Positions 1 through 5,630 of a DNA stretch of 6,202 nucleotides are shown piece after piece. The stretch comes from JAJRVH01 sp964505995 (GTDB taxonomy: Bacteria > Pseudomonadota > Zetaproteobacteria > Mariprofundales > Mariprofundaceae): the NCBI GenBank assembly GCA_964505995.1, contig CAZDLB010000101.1, positions 1-6,202 of the forward strand. The letters run 5' to 3'. Every line of letters begins with the position of its first letter. Position 1 is the stretch's first letter. A model generated the notes under the pieces. That model made no database searches. It was not told the DNA's origin and was given only the letters and a program-made list of their open reading frames with translations. The position numbers were made by a program, and so were the translations under genes.

Positions 1-1349
1 GCCACGGCCTCGGCGCGCCCAAGCGGCCCCATATGACGCATCGTCCACTCGCTGACCAGCGGCCGCGCCAGCATCCAGATGTTGACCTGATCGGCCAGTT
101 CGCGGGCCACGCCCTCGATGACGACCATCGTTTTCTGCAACAGCAGCAGCTGCGGCTGGGTTTCCATCTTGAAGCGCTCGGTGACCGCGAACATGCAGTA
201 CAGCAGCTCGGCGATCGAGATCTCGCCCAGCGGCCGGTTGAAGATCGGCATCGCGATTTCGCGCAGCGCGTCCTCGAAGGCCGAGATGTCGGTGTCGGGC
301 GGCACATAGCCGGCCTCGACATGCACCTCGGCGGCGCGGCGGTAATCCTCCTTCAGGAAGGCCAGCAGCATGTCGGCCAGATAGCGCCGCGACTTCATGT
401 CCAGCCGACCGACGATGCCGAAATCGACCAGCACGATATCGCCGTTGGCGGCGACGAAGATGTTGCCCGGATGCATGTCGGCATGGAAATAGCCATCGAC
501 GAAGACCATGTGAAAGAACAGCGTCGCCGCGCGCTCGCACAGCTTCAGGCAGTCATGGCCGGCCTCCTGCAGGGCCTGCTTCTCATCGATCGGGATGCCG
601 GAGATGCGCTCGGTCGTCAGCACCTCGGTGGCCGTGTAGTCCCACAGCACCTGCGGCACGCGCACGCCCTCGACATCGGCGAAGTTCTCGGCAAAACGAC
701 TCGCATGCGCGCCTTCCGCGCGCAGGTTCAGCTCGCCGCGGATCGTCGCGGCAAACTCCTCGACGACGGCCGGCGCCTTCAGCCGCCGGTATTCGGGCAG
801 ATAGCGATCGAACAGGTCGGCCAGCAGCCGGAGGATCGCGAGATCCGCCTCGATCGTGCGCTTGATATGATCGCGCCGGACCTTGACCGCCACCTGGCGA
901 CCATCCTTGAGCACGGCGAAATGCACCTGCGCGATCGAGGCCGCGGCCACCGGCCTTTCCTCGAAGCTTTCGAACAGACCGCCCTCGCCGGTCAGCGGCT
1001 TGCGGAAGCTGGACTCGATCACACGTCGCACATTGGCAAAGGGCTCCGGCGGCACGGAGTCCTGCAGCTTCTTCAGCTCCATCGCGACATCGAGCGGCAG
1101 CAGATCCACGCGCGTGGACAGCATCTGGCCGAACTTGATGAAGGTCGGCCCCAGCCGCTCCAGCGCCAGGCGGATCTGGGCGCCGAGATCCTTGGGGAGT
1201 TCGTCCCCGCGGATCAGCTGCACGAGCCAGACATAGGGATAGCCGAACAGGCGCATGCGCACGGCCAGCGCCGCCATGCCGTGGGTGGCCAGGATATGCG
1301 CAATGCGCAACAGGCGCAGATTGCGGTTCCAGCTGGCCGGCAGCCTCAT
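1..1349 (-). CDS. ubiB: UbiB, ubiquinone-biosynthesis atypical kinase/ATPase (partial, C-terminal end missing)
   Basis: UbiB belongs to the ABC1/ADCK/COQ8 family of membrane-associated protein-kinase-like ATPases needed for ubiquinone synthesis; its exact role is still debated. Translating the minus strand from the ATG at 1349 gives about 449 residues running off the left edge; full UbiB proteins are around 500-550 residues, so only the C-terminal part, where the membrane helices normally lie, is lost. The family signatures are visible: the KxGQ motif (FIKFGQ, K72 to Q75), the alanine-rich loop AAASIAQVH (135-143) that replaces the kinase glycine-rich loop, the VAVKV lysine (K156), the catalytic-loop-like HADMHPGN (289-296), and the metal-binding DFG (309-311). 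The gene starts 7 bases after the ubiJ stop. The nearest Shine-Dalgarno-like GGAG lies inside the ubiJ end, 13 bases from the ATG, which is long, so translation is probably coupled to ubiJ. The identity is very secure; the exact start is slightly less so. Confidence 0.96.
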   Translation of the reverse strand, partial: MRLPASWNRNLRLLRIAHILATHGMAALAVRMRLFGYPYVWLVQLIRGDELPKDLGAQIRLALERLGPTFIKFGQMLSTRVDLLPLDVAMELKKLQDSVPPEPFANVRRVIESSFRKPLTGEGGLFESFEERPVAAASIAQVHFAVLKDGRQVAVKVRRDHIKRTIEADLAILRLLADLFDRYLPEYRRLKAPAVVEEFAATIRGELNLRAEGAHASRFAENFADVEGVRVPQVLWDYTATEVLTTERISGIPIDEKQALQEAGHDCLKLCERAATLFFHMVFVDGYFHADMHPGNIFVAANGDIVLVDFGIVGRLDMKSRRYLADMLLAFLKEDYRRAAEVHVEAGYVPPDTDISAFEDALREIAMPIFNRPLGEISIAELLYCMFAVTERFKMETQPQLLLLQKTMVVIEGVARELADQVNIWMLARPLVSEWTMRHMGPLGRAEAV

Positions 1350-1356
1350 CGGGGGA

Positions 1357-2004
1357 CTATTTCTCCAGCTTTTCGAGGCGATGCTCGATGCGGGTCACGC
1401 GCCCTTTCAGGTGGCTGATCTTGTGCGACAGCTGCTCCACGCCGGCCTGCCAGTCCTGCAGCCGTTCGGAATCGGGAAGCTGCATCTGCTTCAGTCCGTC
1501 GGCGACGATCTCGCGCGTGCCCTCGGCCATCCTCCTTTCCGTCTCGATCAGCAGATGCGCCGCCTTCGCGACGCGCGAGCCGAAGAAATCGCCGAAGGCG
1601 GCGCGCAGCTCACGCTCCCAGTCGAGATCCAGCGCCGCGAACAGCTTCTTGAAACGCAGCATGGCCTCGGAATCGCCGGACACCGTCAGCACCTGCTGGA
1701 ACACCAGATCATCGGGATCCTCGTGCGCAAAGCACATGCGCGCAAAGCCGGTCGTGTCCGACTGCAGGCGCACGTCCACGTCGCCGTCATGGCTCGGATG
1801 CACCCAGGGGCGACCGCGGCTGAAGCCCAGGAACATCACCGCGCCGGTATCGCGCACCTGGATGCGGAAGACCCTGCCCTCCAGATCGCGAATGAACGGC
1901 TTGAGCTTCTCGTCGCGACCGAGCACCAGATCCAGCACCGTGGCCATGACCACGCACTGCACCGGCACCGGAATCAGCCTGAGCGGCATGAAGAAGACGC
2001 TCAT
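1357..2004 (-). CDS. ubiJ: UbiJ, SCP2-domain ubiquinone biosynthesis accessory factor
   Basis: UbiJ is a soluble non-enzymatic component of the aerobic ubiquinone-synthesis complex; with UbiK it is thought to present lipid intermediates to the Ubi enzymes. The 215-residue product is close to the 201 residues of the E. coli protein. Residues about 15-117 fit the SCP2 sterol-carrier fold and end in the conserved GD element (VSGDSEAMLRFKKLF, 108-122). The tail (about 180-215) is a heptad-rich coiled coil ending RLEKLEK, closely resembling the E. coli end (RLEKLEAK) and suited to pairing with UbiK. The ATG at 2004 overlaps the ubiE TGA as ATGA, and a GGGGA lies about 8 bases upstream; internal methionines at residues 6 and 20 are possible alternative starts. 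Position between ubiE and ubiB is the standard gammaproteobacterial order and supports the call strongly, since sequence identity in this family is usually low. Confidence 0.93.
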   Translation of the reverse strand: MSVFFMPLRLIPVPVQCVVMATVLDLVLGRDEKLKPFIRDLEGRVFRIQVRDTGAVMFLGFSRGRPWVHPSHDGDVDVRLQSDTTGFARMCFAHEDPDDLVFQQVLTVSGDSEAMLRFKKLFAALDLDWERELRAAFGDFFGSRVAKAAHLLIETERRMAEGTREIVADGLKQMQLPDSERLQDWQAGVEQLSHKISHLKGRVTRIEHRLEKLEK

Positions 2005-2795
2005 ACCTTGTATCCCCGATGCAGCGCCACGATGCCGCCGGTCATGTTCTCGTACTGAACCAGATCGAAGCCGGCGCCGCGAATCAGCTTCGCAAAGCGC
2101 TCCTGATCGGGAAAGCGGCGGATCGATTCGACCAGATACTGATAGGAGTCGCGATCGCCGGCGACCTTCTCGCCCAGCAGCGGAATGATATTGAAGGAAT
2201 AGGCATCATAGAGCACATCCAGGCCGGGCAGCACCGGACGCGAGAACTCCAGACACAGGAACTGGCCGCCGGGCCGGAGCACACGGTGGAACTCGGCCAG
2301 CCCCGCCTCGATGTCGAGGAAGTTGCGGATGCCGAACGCGATCGTGACGCAGTCGAAGCTGTCATCGGCAAAGGCCAGGCGCGTACCGTCGGACTGGATG
2401 CAGTCGGCGCGACCGGGCAGCAGCCCGGCATCGACGACGCGGCGCGCGCCCTCGGCCAGCATCGGACCATTCAGATCGGTCAGCACGACGCGGCCGGACG
2501 GGCCCATCTTCCTCGCCAGGCCGATAGCGATATCGCCGGAACCGGCCGCGACATCGAGCACGCGGCTGCCGGCGCCGATGGCCGCGCGCGCGATCATCGT
2601 GCGCTTCCACAGCCGGTGCATGCCGCCGCTCATCAGATCGTTCATCAGATCGTACTGGCCGGCCACCGAGGAGAACACGCCCATCACGCGGCGCACCTTC
2701 TCCGCGCCGCTGACGTTCTGATAGCCGAAATGGGTCATCCCCTCGCGCTCGGGGGCGGAGGTCGTCGGCGTGGGTGCGTTGGCATTCGAACTCAT
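2001..2795 (-). CDS. ubiE: UbiE, ubiquinone/menaquinone C-methyltransferase
   Basis: UbiE is a cytosolic class I S-adenosylmethionine methyltransferase that adds the ring methyl group to demethylmenaquinol and to 2-methoxy-6-polyprenyl-1,4-benzoquinol. The 264-residue protein aligns by eye along its length with E. coli UbiE: THFGYQNV (21-28), the YDLMNDLMSGGMHRLWKR block (48-65), SAM motif I VLDVAAGSGD (79-88), the acidic residue ending strand 2 in VLTDLN (104-109), FGIRNF (154-159), LRPGGQFLCLEFS (173-185), YDAYSFNIIP (196-205) and the terminal VALHRGYKV. Residues 1-19 are an unconserved Ala/Pro/Thr-rich extension. The ATG at 2795 has only a weak ribosome binding site; the in-frame ATG at 2738 (residue 20) is an alternative, but its GAGGGG directly abuts the codon. 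It is the first gene of the operon and is transcribed divergently from nrdJa. It overlaps ubiJ by 4 bases. Confidence 0.97.
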   Translation of the reverse strand: MSSNANAPTPTTSAPEREGMTHFGYQNVSGAEKVRRVMGVFSSVAGQYDLMNDLMSGGMHRLWKRTMIARAAIGAGSRVLDVAAGSGDIAIGLARKMGPSGRVVLTDLNGPMLAEGARRVVDAGLLPGRADCIQSDGTRLAFADDSFDCVTIAFGIRNFLDIEAGLAEFHRVLRPGGQFLCLEFSRPVLPGLDVLYDAYSFNIIPLLGEKVAGDRDSYQYLVESIRRFPDQERFAKLIRGAGFDLVQYENMTGGIVALHRGYKV

Positions 2796-2894
2796 GGGCT
2801 GCGCATCGTATCAGGAGCCGGGCCTCTCTCCAACCGCGTGCGCAAGCATGTGCTATTCTCAGTCTGAGCCTGCGGGGAACGCCGGTGGACTTCC

Positions 2895-2903
2895 TGTGGA
2901 TAA
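2895..2903 (-). promoter_or_regulatory. DnaA box (perfect 9-mer)
   Basis: The plus strand reads TGTGGATAA, the exact reverse complement of the high-affinity DnaA box TTATCCACA. It lies 27 bases upstream of the first NrdR-type box and about 54 bases upstream of the predicted -35. DnaA boxes at ribonucleotide-reductase promoters are known from E. coli nrdAB, where DnaA links dNTP supply to replication. A 9-base match can occur by chance about once per 130 kb counting both strands, so its position at a reductase promoter is what makes it meaningful. Function here is inferred. Confidence 0.6.
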
Positions 2904-2929
2904 GCCGTGCATGGATTGTGTGCGATAAA

Positions 2930-2945
2930 ACACCATCTTTAGTGG
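2930..2945 (+). promoter_or_regulatory. NrdR box 1 (distal, weaker match)
   Basis: ACACCATCTTTAGTGG matches the NrdR consensus ACACWATATATWGTGT at 12 of 16 positions, with both outer half-sites (ACAC and GTG) kept. It starts exactly 32 bases, about three helical turns, before the second box. NrdR is the nucleotide-sensing repressor of ribonucleotide-reductase operons and binds paired boxes with this phasing. The match alone would be weak; the spacing and the reductase gene downstream make it convincing. Confidence 0.77.
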
Positions 2946-2956
2946 ACCAGGATTGC

Positions 2957-2984
2957 TTGACACCCAAGATATAGTGTCTAAACT
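2957..2984 (+). promoter_or_regulatory. Predicted sigma70 promoter of the nrdJa operon
   Basis: A perfect -35 TTGACA (2957-2962) is followed after 16 bases by TAAACT (2979-2984), a 4-of-6 match to the -10 consensus. Transcription would start near 2991, giving a leader of about 85 bases before nrdJa. The NrdR box at 2962-2977 fills the spacer almost exactly, so a bound repressor would block RNA polymerase directly. The start site is predicted from sequence only. Confidence 0.7.
2962..2977 (+). promoter_or_regulatory. NrdR box 2 (proximal, strong match)
   Basis: ACCCAAGATATAGTGT matches the NrdR consensus ACACWATATATWGTGT at 14 of 16 positions; only positions 3 (C for A) and 7 (G for T) differ. 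It lies between the -35 and -10 elements and shares one base with the -35. With the upstream box 32 bases away it forms the usual NrdR tandem. NrdR is an ATP-cone and zinc-ribbon protein that represses reductase genes when dATP is plentiful; no nrdR gene is in this window. Confidence 0.85.
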
Positions 2985-3019
2985 GGCGCCCTGAGCCGGT
3001 CGAAATCCGCCGGCACCGC

Positions 3020-3040
3020 GCCTGCAGGGGGCATGCAGGC
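3020..3040 (+). promoter_or_regulatory. Leader hairpin upstream of nrdJa
   Basis: GCCTGCA (3020-3026) pairs perfectly with TGCAGGC (3034-3040) around a 7-base G-rich loop. It lies in the predicted untranslated leader, 24 bases before the ribosome binding site. No U-run follows, so it is not an intrinsic terminator. A weaker 5-bp pairing (GCCGG 2995-2999 with CCGGC 3010-3014) precedes it. It may stabilise the mRNA or tune translation; in GC-rich DNA it may also be incidental. Confidence 0.4.
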
Positions 3041-3064
3041 CAACGCACAGCAACAAGCCATTGG

Positions 3065-3069
3065 GGAGG
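3065..3069 (+). promoter_or_regulatory. Ribosome binding site that fixes the nrdJa start
   Basis: GGAGG lies 6 bases before the ATG at 3076. This favours ATG 3076 over the in-frame TTG at 3061, which would place the Shine-Dalgarno inside the coding sequence and lacks one of its own. Confidence 0.85.
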
Positions 3070-3075
3070 AGCCGC

Positions 3076-5250
3076 ATGAGCGCCAGCAAACCAGTCACGA
3101 ACGTCGCAGCCGTCGAAACGAAGGAGGCGCACACCAGCGCCGCCGATATCCCGTTCCAGGAGGCGTCGCTCGATATCTGGGACAAGAAGTACCGGCTGAA
3201 GGACAAGTTCGGCAACCCGGTGGATGCCGACATCCAGGCCACCTACGATCGCGTCGCCACCGCACTCGCGGCGGTCGAGAACGAGGACGTGCGCGAGTTC
3301 TGGCACAACCGTTTCGCCTGGGCGCTGGCCAACGGCGCCATCCCGGCCGGGCGCATCATGTCCAATGCGGGCGCCGAGGCGCACAAGCCGGCCACGTCCA
3401 CGATCAACTGCACCGTGTCCGGCACGATCCCCGATTCGATGGACGGCATCCTGTCCATGGTGCACGAGGCCGGACTGACGCTGAAGGCCGGCTGCGGCAT
3501 CGGCTACGAGTTCTCCACGCTCAGGCCGAAGGGCGCCTATGTATCCGGCGCCGGCGCCTACACCTCCGGGCCGCTGTCGTTCATGGACATCTATGACAAG
3601 ATGTGTTTCACGGTCTCCAGCGCCGGCGGCCGCCGCGGCGCGCAGATGGGCACCTTCGACATCTCCCATCCGGACATCATCGATTTCATCCGCGCCAAGC
3701 GCGAGGACGGCAGGCTCCGGCAGTTCAATCTGTCGGTGCTGGTCACGAAGGACTTCATGGAGGCGGTCAAGAACGATGCCGACTGGGATCTCGTCTTCCC
3801 GGCCAGCCCGGCGGAGATGGAGGACCCGGAGATCCGCATCGTCTTCCGCAAGGTCGCCAACCCGCCGGAGAATGCGATCCGCGACGACCGCGGTCTCGTG
3901 GCCTGCCGCGTCTACAGAACGATCAAGGCCAGGCGCCTGTGGGACGTCATCATGGCCTCGACCTACGATTACGCCGAGCCGGGCTTCATCCTGATCGATG
4001 AGGTCAACCGGATGAACAACAACTGGTTCTGCGAGGAGATCCGCGCGACGAACCCGTGCGGCGAGCAGCCGCTGCCGCCCTACGGCGCCTGCCTGCTCGG
4101 GTCGGTGAATCTGACGAAGTTCGTGCGCGATCCGTTCACCGACAACGCCTGGTTCGACTGGGAAGCCTTCCGCGAGGTCGTGGCCGTGTTCACGCGCATG
4201 CTCGACAATGTCGTCGAGATCAACGGCCTGCCGCTGGAGAAGCAGCGCCAGGAGATCATGAACAAGCGCCGCCACGGCATGGGCTTTCTGGGCCTGGGCA
4301 GCGCGCTGACGATGCTGCGCGTGCCCTACGGCGCGCCGGAATCGCTCGAATTCACCGAGAAGATCGCCTACGAGATGGCGCGCACCGGCTATCAGGTCGG
4401 CCTGGAGCTGGCCGAGGAGAAGGGGCCGGCGCCGATCATGGAGCAGGAGTTCGAGATCACGCCGGAGATGATGGCCAAGCGCCCGGAGATGGCCGCGGAC
4501 GGCATCCAGGTCGGCGATCGTGTCAAGGGCCGCATCCTCTGGGCGCGCTATTCGCGCTATATGCAGAAGTTCGCCGAAACCGGCAATCCCGAGGATGCCG
4601 AGCTGCTGGAGAAGCTGGCCGAGAAGGGCTGCCGCTTCACGCACCACACCTCGATCGCGCCAACCGGCACGATCTCGCTGAGCCTGGCCAACAATGCCTC
4701 CAACGGCATCGAGCCCTCGTTCGCGCATCACTACGCCCGCAACGTCATCCGCGAGGGCCGCAAGACGAAGGAGAAGGTGGATGTCTATTCCTTCGAGCTG
4801 CTGGCCTACCGCGCGCTCGTCGATCCCGAGGCGATGCCCTATGCCGAGGACGAGGCGCACCGGCTGCCGGACTATTTCATCAGCGCCGACGAGGTCACGC
4901 CGAAGCAGCATGTGGACATCCAGGCCGCGGCGCAGCGCTGGGTGGATTCGTCGATCTCGAAGACGGCGAACGTGCCGACGGACTTCCCCTACGAGGATTT
5001 CAAGGACATCTACCTCTATGCCTACGAGCAGGGACTGAAGGGCTGCACGACCTTCCGCTTCAACCCCGAGGCCTTCCAGGGCGTGCTGGTCAAGGAGGAG
5101 GACCTGGCCAACACGACCTACCGCTTCAAGCTCGAGGACGGCACCGAGGTCGAGCTCAAGGGCAACGAGGAGGTCGAATACGACGGCGAGATCCACACCG
5201 CCGCGAACCTGTTCGACGCCCTGAAAGAAGGGTATTACGGCAAGTTCTGA
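3076..5250 (+). CDS. nrdJa: Class II (adenosylcobalamin-dependent) ribonucleotide reductase, catalytic subunit NrdJa
   Basis: This enzyme reduces ribonucleotides to deoxyribonucleotides using a thiyl radical generated from adenosylcobalamin, with or without oxygen. The 724-residue product shows the class II catalytic barrel: C112 in INCTVSGT and C339 form the redox pair, and N326-P-C328-G-E330-Q holds the catalytic Asn, the thiyl-radical Cys and Glu. C339 lies 11 residues after C328, the spacing seen in Thermotoga NrdJ. The loop APTGTIS (528-534) fits the phosphate-binding turn. GCTTFRFNP (656-664) is another family block. The N-terminus begins directly with the EASLDIWDKKYRLK region; I see no ATP-cone, so the overall allosteric activity site appears absent. 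The protein ends ...EGYYGKF without the Cys-rich tail of single-chain NrdJ; that part is encoded by nrdJb at 5631. Paired NrdR boxes and a DnaA box upstream point to dNTP and replication control. Starting from TTG 3061 would add five residues and is less likely. Confidence 0.96.
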   Translation: MSASKPVTNVAAVETKEAHTSAADIPFQEASLDIWDKKYRLKDKFGNPVDADIQATYDRVATALAAVENEDVREFWHNRFAWALANGAIPAGRIMSNAGAEAHKPATSTINCTVSGTIPDSMDGILSMVHEAGLTLKAGCGIGYEFSTLRPKGAYVSGAGAYTSGPLSFMDIYDKMCFTVSSAGGRRGAQMGTFDISHPDIIDFIRAKREDGRLRQFNLSVLVTKDFMEAVKNDADWDLVFPASPAEMEDPEIRIVFRKVANPPENAIRDDRGLVACRVYRTIKARRLWDVIMASTYDYAEPGFILIDEVNRMNNNWFCEEIRATNPCGEQPLPPYGACLLGSVNLTKFVRDPFTDNAWFDWEAFREVVAVFTRMLDNVVEINGLPLEKQRQEIMNKRRHGMGFLGLGSALTMLRVPYGAPESLEFTEKIAYEMARTGYQVGLELAEEKGPAPIMEQEFEITPEMMAKRPEMAADGIQVGDRVKGRILWARYSRYMQKFAETGNPEDAELLEKLAEKGCRFTHHTSIAPTGTISLSLANNASNGIEPSFAHHYARNVIREGRKTKEKVDVYSFELLAYRALVDPEAMPYAEDEAHRLPDYFISADEVTPKQHVDIQAAAQRWVDSSISKTANVPTDFPYEDFKDIYLYAYEQGLKGCTTFRFNPEAFQGVLVKEEDLANTTYRFKLEDGTEVELKGNEEVEYDGEIHTAANLFDALKEGYYGKF

Positions 5251-5492
5251 TGAACCGCCGCATCGACTGGCCCGAGCTGCGCTTTCCGCCGATCAACCTG
5301 TGGGTGATGGCGGCGCTGCCGCGGGCCGGCATGCCGCACCGGAAGCAGCGCCCGGTGGCCCCGAGTCGGGGTGTTCAAGGCGCCCAGGCGCCTGCGCTGC
5401 ACGAATGGATGCAAGGGCGGTCCCGCATGCTCGGCCGCATGCTGGCCATGCGCAGCGGGGGCGCAGGAGGGAGCAATGGCAAACGGGGATAA
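5250..5492 (+). CDS. Small unknown protein translationally coupled to nrdJa
   Basis: The 80-residue ORF begins at an ATG that overlaps the nrdJa stop as ATGA, the usual sign of coupling; there is no close Shine-Dalgarno (an AGAAGG lies about 17 bases upstream). The N-terminal part, IDWPELRFPPINLWVM (residues 5-20), has strong third-position GC preference and looks like real protein. Short proteins with a PPINLW-like start are something I associate only loosely with phage and bacterial hypothetical proteins. The second half is Arg/Gly/Ala/Met-rich (RMLGRMLAMRSGGAGG) and low in complexity, and its DNA can form a multi-stem structure (5345-5400). There is no signal peptide, confident membrane segment or cysteine. 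It overlaps the next small ORF by 17 bases. Function unknown; a helper or regulator of the reductase is speculation. The ORF may be only partly translated. Confidence 0.6.
   Translation: MNRRIDWPELRFPPINLWVMAALPRAGMPHRKQRPVAPSRGVQGAQAPALHEWMQGRSRMLGRMLAMRSGGAGGSNGKRG
5345..5400 (+). other. Potential three-stem structured element between nrdJa and nrdJb
   Basis: GCAGCGC (5345-5351) pairs perfectly with GCGCTGC (5394-5400). Between them sit two further hairpins: CCCCG/CGGGG (5359-5363 with 5367-5371, AGT loop) and AGGCGC/GCGCCT (5378-5383 with 5388-5393, CCAG loop). The second hairpin abuts the outer stem directly, so the two could stack. All 18 base pairs are Watson-Crick. The segment lies within the 5250-5492 ORF, about 65 bases before the ribosome binding site at 5465. 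It could slow RNase decay, set different expression of the two subunits, or be a chance fold in GC-rich DNA. No U-tract follows, so it is not an intrinsic terminator. Confidence 0.4.
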
Positions 5493-5628
5493 GCACGACT
5501 GGTCGCATCTGGAAAAGCTGTTCCGCGACTACATCGAGGGCCGGCCAATGCAGCCGCACTGGCCGCAGGCCGCCGACAACACCCGCGAAACCAGGACATG
5601 GGCCGCGAAGAAGCCCGCAGGAGAATGA
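5476..5628 (+). CDS. Small unknown protein of 50 residues between nrdJa and nrdJb
   Basis: An ideal ribosome binding site AGGAGG (5465-5470) lies 5 bases before the ATG at 5476, and the stop falls 2 bases before the nrdJb ATG. These make this the best-supported start; the frame stays open upstream to an ATG at 5371, but that longer form would run through the structured segment and lacks such a site. The product starts MANGDKHDWSHLEKLFRDYI and is hydrophilic and aromatic-rich (three Trp), with a probable amphipathic helix at residues 9-21 and a likely disordered, charged C-terminus. There is no cysteine, signal peptide or membrane segment. I do not recognise a family. Its place between the two halves of the reductase and its tight spacing suggest co-expression and perhaps a role with the enzyme, which is inference only. 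Confidence 0.7.
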   Translation: MANGDKHDWSHLEKLFRDYIEGRPMQPHWPQAADNTRETRTWAAKKPAGE

Positions 5629-5630
5629 CT

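Larger units (their letters stand above)
2796..3075. promoter_or_regulatory. Divergent control region between ubiE and nrdJa
   Basis: These 280 bases hold no credible gene and must drive transcription both ways. The nrdJa-proximal half carries a DnaA box, two NrdR-type palindromes, a good sigma70-like promoter and an untranslated leader with a hairpin, each listed separately. For the leftward ubiE direction I see only a weak candidate (TTGGAG, 17-base spacer, TACGAT with the -10 at 2805-2810), which would give an almost leaderless ubiE mRNA. The AT-rich core (about 2915-2985) stands out against the GC-rich genes on both sides. No cobalamin-riboswitch B12 box was recognised in the leader, although the downstream enzyme uses a B12 cofactor. 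Confidence 0.8.

Noticed and set aside
33..1418. A 461-codon open frame on the plus strand, antisense to ubiB
   Set aside because: The opposite strand encodes UbiB with all family motifs. This frame gives Gln/His/Arg/Asp-rich sequence, typical of a shadow.
1357..1700. EsrE-like small RNA in the 3' part of ubiJ, as described for E. coli yigP
   Set aside because: No promoter or terminator for such an RNA is recognisable here, and similarity to the E. coli RNA cannot be judged by eye.
2805..2836. Leftward promoter for ubiE (TTGGAG, 17-base spacer, TACGAT)
   Set aside because: The -35 matches at only 3 of 6 and the start would fall about 4 bases before the ATG. Too weak to list as a promoter.
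2991..3075. Cobalamin riboswitch in the nrdJa leader
   Set aside because: I looked because the enzyme uses B12, but found no B12-box motif and the leader is much shorter than a cobalamin riboswitch.
2362..5196. A 944-codon open frame on the minus strand, antisense to nrdJa
   Set aside because: It lies opposite a certain gene with full catalytic motifs, and its predicted protein is Arg/His/Leu/Asp-rich low-complexity sequence with no family motif. Long antisense frames are expected in GC-rich codon usage.
4056..5249. The long upstream extension of the 5250-5492 frame, inside nrdJa
   Set aside because: It overlaps conserved NrdJa codons and has no family motif; only the part after the ATGA junction is free of another gene and has a sensible start.
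5406..5460. Imperfect repeats around GCATGC (CCGCATGCT twice)
   Set aside because: The copies are short and explained by repeated Arg-Met-Leu codons in the small ORF; not enough for a repeat element.
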